Shown here: in pieces, positions 8,292 to 15,994 of the stretch | Numbering within the stretch: position 1 is the stretch's first letter | How the letters are laid out: each line of letters opens with the position of its first letter | From: Butyrivibrio sp. | Lineage (GTDB): Bacteria; Bacillota; Clostridia; Lachnospirales; Lachnospiraceae | Assembly: GCA_016291375.1 (NCBI GenBank) | Contig: JAEEXE010000019.1 | Location: 1-53,296 of the forward strand | Reading direction: 5' to 3' | Length of the DNA: 53,296 nucleotides | The notes under the pieces: model-generated | What the model saw: only the letters and a program-made list of their open reading frames with translations | Told to the model about the DNA's origin: nothing | Database searches by the model: none | Made by a program: the position numbers and the translations under genes

Positions 8292-9130
8292 CTTGTTAAA
8301 ATCTCCCCTATGCAGTCAATAACTGCTGCTTCTCTAATAATCACTCCTATGCTGTCTGCGACGATCTTACCTGATTTAGGATTCTTAACAGAATCAATAT
8401 GTCCCTTAATATCCGCCTCGACATCCGAATACTCAAATGATAGATCGCAACCTTCCATTGTGCAATTAATAAGCTTAAGGCCTTTGCAATAGCAAAGTGG
8501 CTGTGTTCCTATTATCTTGCAGTTTATAAGCGTGAGATTCTCTGAATACCACGCAAGATACTCACCCTTAACTACACTGTCTCTTACAGTGACGTTCTTG
8601 GTGTGCCAGAAGGCATCCTTGGTATCAAGGTTACTGTTTGTGATCTCCATGTTCTCAACGTACTGGAAGGAATACTTGCCCTTCATGTTTACGTTATCAA
8701 GCTTTATATTCTTGCTATCAAGGAATAGATACATAGACTCAATGCTTGAATCAAGAAGAGTTATATTGTCACATTTCCAGCCAAACTCCTCTGATACTAT
8801 ATCACATTTTTGAAGTGTTATGTCGGTACATTCTCTTACAGCCTTGATGCCACCAAGCTTGCAATCATGTATCCTGCCGTTTTTGTCATACCAAAGGGCT
8901 GCTCTTGTAAGCTCGTTCATAGAACTGTTTACAATCTCAAAGTCAGTAACATGCCACAGTGGATAGCGAAGGGAAAACTTACAATCACTAACCTTTATAT
9001 TTCTCGCTTCTTTTAAAGCCGACTCTCCGTCTGCCGGTCCGTCAAAAACACAGTTCTTAACTTCTGCATCCGTAAGATTATATAATGCTCTTTCCTCATC
9101 CAGCTGTTTGTTTTCTACAATATTATTCAT
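8288..9130 (-). CDS. DUF3737 family right-handed beta-helix protein
   Basis: A 280-residue protein made of short repeating strands of about 20 residues with the pattern N-hydrophobic-x-x-C/S: VKNCVFDG, IKVSDCKFS, FEIVNSSMN, ITLQKCDIV, ITLLDSSIE, MEITNSNLD, VTVRDSVVK, LTLINCKII and LKLINCTMEG. This is a parallel beta-helix of the DUF3737 family; the last 40 residues (GVIIREAAVIDCIGEIL) cap it. There is no signal peptide, so it is cytoplasmic. Function is unknown. It is the first gene of an operon with the patatin and ABC-F genes; a GAGGT box precedes the ATG. Confidence 0.85.
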   Translation of the reverse strand: MNNIVENKQLDEERALYNLTDAEVKNCVFDGPADGESALKEARNIKVSDCKFSLRYPLWHVTDFEIVNSSMNELTRAALWYDKNGRIHDCKLGGIKAVRECTDITLQKCDIVSEEFGWKCDNITLLDSSIESMYLFLDSKNIKLDNVNMKGKYSFQYVENMEITNSNLDTKDAFWHTKNVTVRDSVVKGEYLAWYSENLTLINCKIIGTQPLCYCKGLKLINCTMEGCDLSFEYSDVEADIKGHIDSVKNPKSGKIVADSIGVIIREAAVIDCIGEILTR

Positions 9131-9249
9131 ATATGGTACCTCAAACCTGTTTGGCTACAGCCATGCTATTGCCAATCATTGCTATATGCTGTTATAAACG
9201 ATCGGTCCTTTTTATTTATTATATAGCCGGCGTTTACTTAGCATAAGAC

Positions 9250-9280
9250 ATTATAACAGAAAAAATAGCATCCATAACAA
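9250..9280 (-). promoter_or_regulatory. Candidate promoter of the DUF3737 operon
   Basis: On the minus strand -10 TATAAT (9250-9255) and a possible -35 TTGTTA (9275-9280) lie 19 nt apart, longer than ideal. The rest of the gene-free stretch between DUF3737 and the EAL gene holds only this promoter, a ~120-nt leader and the hairpin at 9335-9376. Confidence 0.4.
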
Positions 9281-9334
9281 AGCTCTTTTATATCTTAGTA
9301 AATTCGGAGTAATTCCCTAGTATGATATAAAACT

Positions 9335-9376
9335 ACCGCCCAACATGCTCATATCATATTGCCATGTTCAGGCGGT
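9335..9376 (-). terminator. Stem-loop, probable terminator of the EAL gene
   Basis: ACCGCC/GGCGGT and AACATG/CATGTT form a 12-bp interrupted stem with a ~15-nt loop about 100 nt beyond the EAL stop codon. A short TTTT tract follows on the minus strand. The loop is long, so termination may be weak. Confidence 0.55.
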
Positions 9377-9472
9377 AATTTCAAATCAGTATCATTATTT
9401 TTCAATCAGTGCCACATCTTATGGGCCATGTCATTCACATCCTATGTATCAGGGCCATACGCCATATCCGTT

Positions 9473-11362
9473 CTATCCGCCATACTTGGCAACAAATTCA
9501 TCAATAGGTATAGGCATTGAATAATAGTAGCCCTGAAGATAATCACAACCAATCTTCACCATATCAGCCGCCATTTTCTCATCCTCTACGCCTTCCGCGG
9601 TCACGCTAAATCCCATTTTCTCGAAGGTATTAACAAGATTAGGCAAGATAACATCAGGATTCTTACAATAATCCCACACAATACTCATATCGAGCTTGAT
9701 ATTGATAAACGGATACTTCTTGAGCCTCGAAATATTTGAATATCCTTTTCCAAAATCATCAAGGACAAAGAAAAAGCCTTTTTCTCTGATATTACCGATC
9801 TGCTTCTCCATAAGCCCCTCTTCACCCATCGCTTCTTCCGTCACTTCCAGGTGAATAACTCCGGGATCTACCTCATATTTATCCAATATGGCGTGCAACC
9901 TTACATCAAGATCAGATCTCATAAACTGTATGGGAGAGAGATTTACATTGACCCATTTCATTCCCATCTTTTTAATATCATTTTCCTGAATAAATTTACA
10001 GGTCTTGGCAAATACCTGCTCACCAAGCTGATTGATCTTGCCGTTCTTTTCAGCTATGGGAATAAAGAGTCCGGGAGGAATAAGCTTTCCATTCTCATCA
10101 CGTATTCTCGCAAGAGCTTCTGCGCCTACAAGCTTACCTGTGGCTCCGTCAATTACAGGCTGCATGAATACTTCAACTTTATTGTTATCAACAGCATATT
10201 CCAGCGCTTTCTTTATCTCTGTTCCTTTGGTCGCTTCTTCCATGACCTTGGCATCTACATAATTTATGCTGCCGTCTTCACTCTTTTCCACAATCTCAAG
10301 CATACTGATAAGCATGTTTAAAACCGCATCGCAGCTACTCCAGTTTCCGGATTCAATAACCGTATATCCTGCCTCGAGATAAAGCTCCGTATCATTGGAT
10401 TTCCATGGGCTCATAAAACGCTTAACGAGAGTGTTGTGAACCATCTCTACATCCATATTTTCATCGCCCACAATAACAAATCTGCCGCTTCTAAAATAGA
10501 AAACTTTGTATTTCCTAAAAGTCTGATACAGATAATTTCCTATTATAGAAATTCCTGTATCCATCTGCCTTCCGCCGTATATTTCCCTGACCTCGCTGTA
10601 GTTATGGATAATGAAAGCCATGATCTTATACTTCTTTTTGCCATTAATCTCATCAAGATACTCTCTAAGTGCCCTGCTGTTGAAAGCATAGCTTCTGGAC
10701 TCAAGATAGAAATCCGGATTCTCAAAGGTCAGATAGATTATTGTTATGGCAATAAGACAGAACGTATCCATAATAAGGTGATGAGGATACATGATCCTGA
10801 AAATAGTTCCTGTCAAAAGAATTGTATTATAGAAAAATACGCCCTTAACATCCCTTCTTCTCTTGGGAACATTCCTAAGCTGCTGCAGTACAAAGAAAGA
10901 TCCAAGTATCAAAAACCACTGGACAAAATTCAGGAAAAAGTAATATTTCCCTGCGTGATACCCACTTTCATCGATATAAAAAATTGCATGTGTAAAGGGG
11001 CTTGACAGCACTACAAGAAAGGAAAATATAATCGGAATCTTTACAAAAAGAGATCTCTTCTTGCCGTCAGTATAATCTATCCTAAATACATTTAATGTAA
11101 AGAAGTAGAAATGAAGTGCCCTGAAAATGAAAACAATAAAATAGGCACCGTTTAAGATATATAGCAAAACAATAGAGAAAGCTTGGTAATGGTCATCCGC
11201 AATACTGGATACGATATCAAGAGTCGTTACCGCGCACTGAATAATCAGAAGACGCAAAAAGGTACGATTCATCTTGATCGGCAAACGAGGAAGATAAAAA
11301 TAATAGACTGCATATAATAGAATTACCAAAAGACTTGGGACTGCAAAACTATAGTTCCACAT
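9473..11362 (-). CDS. Membrane EAL-domain c-di-GMP phosphodiesterase
   Basis: A 629-residue protein. About seven membrane helices fill residues 1-220. A degenerate GGDEF domain follows at about 240-360, where the signature position reads RSGRFVIVGDE, so cyclase activity is not expected. The C-terminal EAL domain (about 385-629) looks intact: the EAL signature is in GAEALARI, with VNLSPIQF, LEVTEEAM, DDFGKGYSN, the catalytic Lys in IKLDMS, TAEGVED and the LQGYYYSMP end. It probably hydrolyses c-di-GMP in response to a membrane signal, with the degenerate GGDEF as a possible GTP sensor. A TGAGGT ribosome site precedes the ATG. Confidence 0.88.
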   Translation of the reverse strand: MWNYSFAVPSLLVILLYAVYYFYLPRLPIKMNRTFLRLLIIQCAVTTLDIVSSIADDHYQAFSIVLLYILNGAYFIVFIFRALHFYFFTLNVFRIDYTDGKKRSLFVKIPIIFSFLVVLSSPFTHAIFYIDESGYHAGKYYFFLNFVQWFLILGSFFVLQQLRNVPKRRRDVKGVFFYNTILLTGTIFRIMYPHHLIMDTFCLIAITIIYLTFENPDFYLESRSYAFNSRALREYLDEINGKKKYKIMAFIIHNYSEVREIYGGRQMDTGISIIGNYLYQTFRKYKVFYFRSGRFVIVGDENMDVEMVHNTLVKRFMSPWKSNDTELYLEAGYTVIESGNWSSCDAVLNMLISMLEIVEKSEDGSINYVDAKVMEEATKGTEIKKALEYAVDNNKVEVFMQPVIDGATGKLVGAEALARIRDENGKLIPPGLFIPIAEKNGKINQLGEQVFAKTCKFIQENDIKKMGMKWVNVNLSPIQFMRSDLDVRLHAILDKYEVDPGVIHLEVTEEAMGEEGLMEKQIGNIREKGFFFVLDDFGKGYSNISRLKKYPFINIKLDMSIVWDYCKNPDVILPNLVNTFEKMGFSVTAEGVEDEKMAADMVKIGCDYLQGYYYSMPIPIDEFVAKYGG

Positions 11363-11617
11363 ATTAAGACCTCACGGCGTTTCATTATAGCAAAACAATT
11401 GTCAATTTTTGATTTATAAAATAACTCAATTTAATATTACACCACTTTTTTACATATGTGCTTCATTTTACATAAATTTAAGGAAATTCTCCCATCCATA
11501 AAAAAAGTCCCCCGTAAAAAAGTCAGTATTTTTCTATAACTTCACTGTTTATGAAAATTTAATAATTTAACAATGCAAAGTATTACAAAACTACTATGTT
11601 TTTATCGGTTCATAGTA

Positions 11618-11700
11618 TATAATGTAGACATTAAATGAAATTTTGTTGTAAAACCACTATAGGTTGAGGGGCCTGACGTTTTACAAGCCACTTCATTTAA
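11618..11700 (+). promoter_or_regulatory. Promoter and structured 5' leader of a small gene
   Basis: A consensus -10 TATAAT (11618-11623) has no clear -35. Transcription would start at about 11630, exactly where a two-tier hairpin begins. The outer stem is TTAAATGAA (11631-11639) with TTCATTTAA (11692-11700); the inner stem is TTGTAAAAC (11646-11654) with GTTTTACAA (11678-11686). Both stems are perfect 9-bp matches, joined by a 6/5-nt internal loop and closed by a 23-nt loop containing AGGTTGAGGGGCCT. No known riboswitch core was recognised. The ribosome site of the next gene follows 15 nt later. Confidence 0.6.
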
Positions 11701-11730
11701 ATATTTCTTATGAGATGGAGGAATTGCATA

Positions 11731-11976
11731 ATGAGAAGATCTAACAAGATCAAGACCGGCATGAGCCACGGATGTATCGAGATCATGGCTGACGCTATAA
11801 AGGCAAAGGAGCAGAACTTGTCCTACGGCAAGCTTAAAGCGCTTGAGATGATGGGAAATGTAGCGCTCAAGGATGAAGTTTATGAATCCGAGTATTCGGT
11901 TCACACTCAAGACCTTATTCGTAGAAAAGAGCACACTGCTGAGAAGAAAGCAGTTGCCTTTGTAAAGATCAGATAA
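11731..11976 (+). CDS. Small basic hypothetical protein
   Basis: An 81-residue protein of unrecognised family, rich in Lys and Glu. It starts MRRSNKIKTGMSHGCIEIMA and continues with helical segments (AKEQNLSYGKLKALEMM, TQDLIRRKEHTAEKKAVAF). There is no signal peptide or membrane helix. The start is the ATG preceded by GGAGG with a 9-nt spacer; an ATG seven codons upstream has no ribosome site. It is single, with its own promoter, a structured leader and a strong terminator, and converges on the c-di-GMP operon. A nucleic-acid-binding role is possible from its charge but is only a guess. Confidence 0.65.
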   Translation: MRRSNKIKTGMSHGCIEIMADAIKAKEQNLSYGKLKALEMMGNVALKDEVYESEYSVHTQDLIRRKEHTAEKKAVAFVKIR

Positions 11977-12020
11977 GATATATAAAGAGAAGGTTTATAT
12001 ATAAAAACTAAATATCGGGA

Positions 12021-12052
12021 AAAAGACCTCGGAGAATTCTCCGAGGTCTTTT
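12021..12052. terminator. Bidirectional terminator
   Basis: A perfect 24-nt palindrome (12025-12048) built on GACCTCGGAGAA and its complement, flanked by AAAA and TTTT. It can terminate the small plus-strand gene and the minus-strand operon that ends at 12051. Confidence 0.9.
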
Positions 12053-12785
12053 ATTTCTGCACTTTGATGCGATCATCACCGGCAAGATAGTTAAGAAGAG
12101 CTTGACGCGCATGCTCTTTATCAGTAGCTTCAACACTTACGGTGAAGCGATAAGTATGATTGATCTCCTCGCCGGATTTCTTTTTCTTTTCTGTTTCAAG
12201 TATGGACTTATCCTTGGTGTCTTCACCTGTAAGCTCCATAATATCGTTTATGGCAAATCGCCTGAACATGTCCTTGTGTTTCTCATTCTTGAGATAGGTG
12301 TTAATAAGACGTATCGTGGCACCCAGATTAAGATACTCTCCATGAAGATACGACTCCATATCAAGGATATCGTCCCTCTCCTGCTCCTTGCTCTCATCCC
12401 AGTCAAGTTCATGCTTAAGCATCTCCTCTTCGCTGGCGGGATTGTTCTTTTGCCATTCCATTATGTGCCACTTCCAGATCTGAAGTCTCTTCCTGTTAAC
12501 ATCCTCATCATTAAGCTCCGACATTTTCTGGACTGCATGTCGTACTCCCCTTGAGACCAGCTCCTGTGTGGTATTGTTCACATCATAGGTTCTGCTTAAA
12601 ATAATCTTCTTTTTCTCAATATTTTCTATGGAAAGCCCCATAGTATCCCCGGAAAGACAGCTAAGATACAGAATATAGTCACCGTGGCGCGCAATAACAA
12701 CAGGCCTTTTGCGGATCACGTCTTTAAACTCCGTAAAAGACCTCAGAACATCGTCATTTTGAATGTAACGAAAGGTTCTGCTCAT
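12051..12785 (-). CDS. Uncharacterised protein in the c-di-GMP operon
   Basis: A 244-residue soluble protein I do not recognise. The N-terminal ~65 residues look like a small mixed alpha/beta domain (VVIARHGDYILYLSCLS). The middle is a charged helical region (residues 70-190) with many Glu, Lys and Trp, and a Lys-rich linker near 200 precedes a C-terminal strand/helix unit (YRFTVSVEATDKEHARQAL). It starts 9 nt after the stop of the degenerate PAS-GGDEF-EAL gene with its own AAGGAGG box, so the two are co-expressed. A role as partner or effector of that protein is inference from context only. Confidence 0.75.
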   Translation of the reverse strand: MSRTFRYIQNDDVLRSFTEFKDVIRKRPVVIARHGDYILYLSCLSGDTMGLSIENIEKKKIILSRTYDVNNTTQELVSRGVRHAVQKMSELNDEDVNRKRLQIWKWHIMEWQKNNPASEEEMLKHELDWDESKEQERDDILDMESYLHGEYLNLGATIRLINTYLKNEKHKDMFRRFAINDIMELTGEDTKDKSILETEKKKKSGEEINHTYRFTVSVEATDKEHARQALLNYLAGDDRIKVQK

Positions 12786-12794
12786 ATTGCCTCC

Positions 12795-14438
12795 TTAGAG
12801 GTATTTCTTCTTAAACTCCTCTATTCTGCAGGGGTGTCCAAAATAAAATCCCATAAGATCGGATACAGGATACTGCCTTGCAAGATTGGCGGTTTCCTCA
12901 TCTTCTATTCCCGTAAAACAGGTTCTTATACCAAGTCTGTGTGAAAAAGATGTGATGGCTTCAACCATATACTTATTGGTATAATTATCGCTCATTCCGC
13001 CTGTAATTGCCGGAACAAGATTTATAAAATCAATAGTCAGATGCCTCACAAGATCAAGGGCTGCAAAGTCTGAAACGTCCAGCCCGATCTTAAGTCCGCA
13101 GGACTTAAGGAACTCAACCTGACTCATCAAATGCTCAAGCGAAAGCTGTCTGCTACTCTGCGTAAGCTGCAAACAAAGCCCTGTTGCAGGATAGCCTGTT
13201 TTTCTCATTATCTCCAAAAGAGTCGTTCTAAACTCAGATCTCTCAAGCTGCATAAATGCAAGATTCACGCTAAGATAAAAATCTCTTCTCGACTTCTTAA
13301 TATCAATGGCGTCATAAAGAGCATTTTCAAGGATCCAGTTTCCAAGGGAATAGAAAACAGGGTCCTGCTCAAGCCAAGGCACGAAATCAGCTGGAGAAAC
13401 TTCACCATAAGGCTCTTTTTCCCACCTGACAAAAACCTCCATACCCACAAGATTGTTGCCTGCAGCCGAAAAGATAGGCTGATATTCCAGATGGAATCCC
13501 TCAAATCCATTAAGTACACTGTTTCTTATCTCATTTACGATCTCTATGCTACTGTTGCTGTTCTCAGCCTGATTATTGTGAAAGATAATGAGATTGCCGT
13601 GCTTCTGAGTTTTGGAATGATCAAGTGCATATTTGGCGCTGGTGTAGATAGAATGCTCATCAACTTCCAGGTCGCTTGCCACAATAAGGCCGCCACCTAT
13701 CTCGGCGCCAACTTTTTTGCCGTCCATAAGAAGGCCATCTCTGGTGTAGGTCCTCATTCTTCCATATAACTTCTTGATACGATCAAGGTCAGTGTCCGTC
13801 GTAATAAGAGCTATGATCGTGCCCTCACCTCTGTACGCCTTTCCGTCAGGGCCGCCCTCTTTCTGAAGTCTTGTGGCAACAGCTCTCAAGATGCTGTTAC
13901 CTGTCATATAGCCATATCGCCTGTTTATCTCAGCAAAATCAATGATATTTATCATCAGGATGGCGTACTCTTTTTTGGCAACCTTAAGACTTCTCATATA
14001 GTTGAGCATCTCAAACTGATTGGGCAAAAGAGTTATCGGGTCATTATTGTCCACGATACCCTTATTGATTATGGAACATGCATAAAAAACAGGTTTGTCA
14101 GCGTAATCTTTGATCACCACACCTCTACAGGAGCAAACAACATACTCTCCGTTCTTGTTCTTTGCTCTGTATTCGAAGTTTGGATCAAGCTTAGCTCCTG
14201 CATAAACACGCTGAATATACTCAGCATATTTATCTCTGTCATCAGGATGAATGCGCATCTCCCAGACCGAAGCAGCATTGTATATATACTCCCCTGTCAG
14301 TCCGAAATAATCAACTGCATTAGCTGACCACCTAGATATATTTTTTTCCATGTCATAGACATAGACATAACGGCTTCTCGATGTTACAGCAAAGGTATCG
14401 AAAATCCTGTTTATGGTATCGTATGTTCCTCCCGCCAT
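12795..14438 (-). CDS. PAS protein with degenerate GGDEF and EAL domains
   Basis: 547 residues. A PAS_3-type domain (about 15-125: VYVYDMEKNISRWSANAVDY, IHPDDRDKYAEYI, FEYRAKNKNGEYV) is followed by a GGDEF-like domain (135-290), where the signature is replaced by RGEGTIIAL. An EAL-like domain (305-547) follows in which nearly every catalytic position is changed: MEVFVRW for EALxRW, LQLTQSS for the usual ExTE, DVSDFAALD for DDFGTG, INLVPA for the Lys motif, and TGIEDEE for AEGVE. It should not make or cleave c-di-GMP; it may bind the nucleotide or act by protein contact. It is second in the operon, 23 nt behind the GGDEF gene. Confidence 0.85.
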   Translation of the reverse strand: MAGGTYDTINRIFDTFAVTSRSRYVYVYDMEKNISRWSANAVDYFGLTGEYIYNAASVWEMRIHPDDRDKYAEYIQRVYAGAKLDPNFEYRAKNKNGEYVVCSCRGVVIKDYADKPVFYACSIINKGIVDNNDPITLLPNQFEMLNYMRSLKVAKKEYAILMINIIDFAEINRRYGYMTGNSILRAVATRLQKEGGPDGKAYRGEGTIIALITTDTDLDRIKKLYGRMRTYTRDGLLMDGKKVGAEIGGGLIVASDLEVDEHSIYTSAKYALDHSKTQKHGNLIIFHNNQAENSNSSIEIVNEIRNSVLNGFEGFHLEYQPIFSAAGNNLVGMEVFVRWEKEPYGEVSPADFVPWLEQDPVFYSLGNWILENALYDAIDIKKSRRDFYLSVNLAFMQLERSEFRTTLLEIMRKTGYPATGLCLQLTQSSRQLSLEHLMSQVEFLKSCGLKIGLDVSDFAALDLVRHLTIDFINLVPAITGGMSDNYTNKYMVEAITSFSHRLGIRTCFTGIEDEETANLARQYPVSDLMGFYFGHPCRIEEFKKKYL

Positions 14439-14461
14439 CGTTGCTCAATCCTCTTTTTTCC

Positions 14462-15829
14462 TCAATCAAGTCTTGTTGTCTTGCCGTTGACAAAACGTCT
14501 TGCTTTAATAAGCCTCTTGTTGAAATACATAGCGTTATCGGCTTTTTTGACTATATCTTCTATATTGGCACCATCATCGGGGAATCTGGCGTATCCCGCG
14601 CTTATGGAAATCTTAAGATTAATATCCCCTATAGTCACATCTCTTGCCACGTTGGATCTGATCCTCTGGATCACTTCATCATAGAAAAAGGTGTCGTGCT
14701 TGCCGTGGATGACCACAATAAACTCATCTCCTCCTATACGGAAAGCAATATCATCCTCTCTTATACTGTTAAGAAGCCTCTTGGCAACCACATTAAGAAG
14801 CGAATCCCCGGTGTCATGTCCGTAGGTATCATTTACCTTTTTGAAATCATTAAGATCTATATAAATGATACCAAAAGATGCTTTTTTCTTGATAAGATCG
14901 TCCGTATGCTCCTTGTAGCTTCTTGGGTTGTTAAGATTTGTCAGAGAATCGGTATATGACAAAACCTCAAGTTCTCCCGCATTTACCTTAATGGACATAT
15001 ACGAATAAATTGCAATGGACATAAGCGCGCTTATGATAATAGCGATCAGGAATACCATTACTATCTCTTTAAGGTTCATCCAGTATCCTGCGGGTGATAT
15101 CATAAGCGTCCAGAAGCCACCGCCCACAGTATTTATCATCGAAGAAACCGGAGCCGCAAGCTCTTTTTCCGAGTACTCCATGATGATGCGATCCTCGCCG
15201 GTAACCATATTGTTGCCGATGAGCTTGTACTCATATCCCTCATCTGCCAGGGCTTTAATATTAACCTCGGACAAAAAGTCAGACAGATCAAGGGTTATGG
15301 AAGCAAAGCCCCAGAAATTCTCAGAACTCTTACCCCCAAGATACACAGGTCGCCTTATAACGATGCCATAACTTCCATCGCTAAGGGATATAGGTGCCAG
15401 TATCACGGACAATCCCGTTTTAACGCTGTTCTCTGCATATACGCCTTCTACACTGTCGGTAAAAAGATTCTTCCTCTCGGCGATTCCGTTATCCAAAGGA
15501 TACATGTAACTTATGACTCCGTTTGGTGCCAGAGAAACGCCCATTACATCAATATAATCATCAAAAAGAGCTTCTCCCATAGTCTGAAACTCTTGCTGCG
15601 TAAGGTCTCCCGCTTCATTTGTTACTTCTATTTCCAACATCCTTGTGATATATTCTCTGGACTCTATCTCTGCTCCTATCCTCTCACTGATGGAGTCTGC
15701 AAGAAACTGTGCTTTTTCCTTCCTAGATGCCGCAGCTCTTGTCAGGTAAAAGAATGCTATGAAGGTTGTAATGATAAGCGTCACTATAAAAGTAATCGCG
15801 CCTACCCTTTTGTACTTTCGTGTTACCAT
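14462..15829 (-). CDS. Diguanylate cyclase with CHASE-like sensor domain
   Basis: 455 residues. One membrane helix (about 8-28), an extracytoplasmic region to about 245 with CHASE-like marks (MGVSLAPNGVISYMYPLDNG and GIVIRRPVYLGG), a second helix (about 255-280) and a GGDEF domain. The active signature is FRIGGDEFIVVI, preceded by the product-inhibition site RxxD (REDD). It should synthesise c-di-GMP in response to an external ligand. The start is the ATG with GAGG 6 nt upstream; GTG and ATG codons further upstream overlap that site. It heads the operon with the degenerate regulator and the unknown gene. Confidence 0.9.
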   Translation of the reverse strand: MVTRKYKRVGAITFIVTLIITTFIAFFYLTRAAASRKEKAQFLADSISERIGAEIESREYITRMLEIEVTNEAGDLTQQEFQTMGEALFDDYIDVMGVSLAPNGVISYMYPLDNGIAERKNLFTDSVEGVYAENSVKTGLSVILAPISLSDGSYGIVIRRPVYLGGKSSENFWGFASITLDLSDFLSEVNIKALADEGYEYKLIGNNMVTGEDRIIMEYSEKELAAPVSSMINTVGGGFWTLMISPAGYWMNLKEIVMVFLIAIIISALMSIAIYSYMSIKVNAGELEVLSYTDSLTNLNNPRSYKEHTDDLIKKKASFGIIYIDLNDFKKVNDTYGHDTGDSLLNVVAKRLLNSIREDDIAFRIGGDEFIVVIHGKHDTFFYDEVIQRIRSNVARDVTIGDINLKISISAGYARFPDDGANIEDIVKKADNAMYFNKRLIKARRFVNGKTTRLD

Positions 15830-15945
15830 ATACATCCTCACGATATTTTAGAATAAACTACATACATTATAACAAAAGTATGGGTTCTTGTGGGTTTGAA
15901 GAATCATGAAATAGGAAATTCTAAAGATTTCCTTGATATAAAAAT

Positions 15946-15967
15946 AGGGGCACAAGCCTGTGCCCCT
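15946..15967 (-). terminator. Rho-independent terminator of leuS
   Basis: A 9-bp perfect stem AGGGGCACA / TGTGCCCCT with a 4-nt AGCC loop, followed on the minus strand by ATTTTTATA, 28 nt beyond the leuS stop. Confidence 0.88.
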
Positions 15968-15994
15968 AAATACTCAAAAAAACTCGTATAGTGA

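Noticed and set aside
9325..9376. A plus-strand TATGATATAA followed by a hairpin, resembling the start-site-hairpin promoters
   Set aside because: No TTGACR box at the 18-nt spacing, the stem is unrelated, and no plus-strand gene follows; better read as the EAL-gene terminator.
10436..11005. A 189-codon open frame opposite the EAL gene
   Set aside because: It lies wholly antisense to a well-supported membrane protein gene, has no family pattern and no ribosome site of note.
11710..11730. Earlier ATG for the small plus-strand gene at 11731
   Set aside because: It would place the GGAGG ribosome site inside the gene and has none of its own.
13131..13769. A 212-codon open frame opposite the PAS-GGDEF-EAL gene
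   Set aside because: It is the complement of conserved domain sequence; a chance frame.
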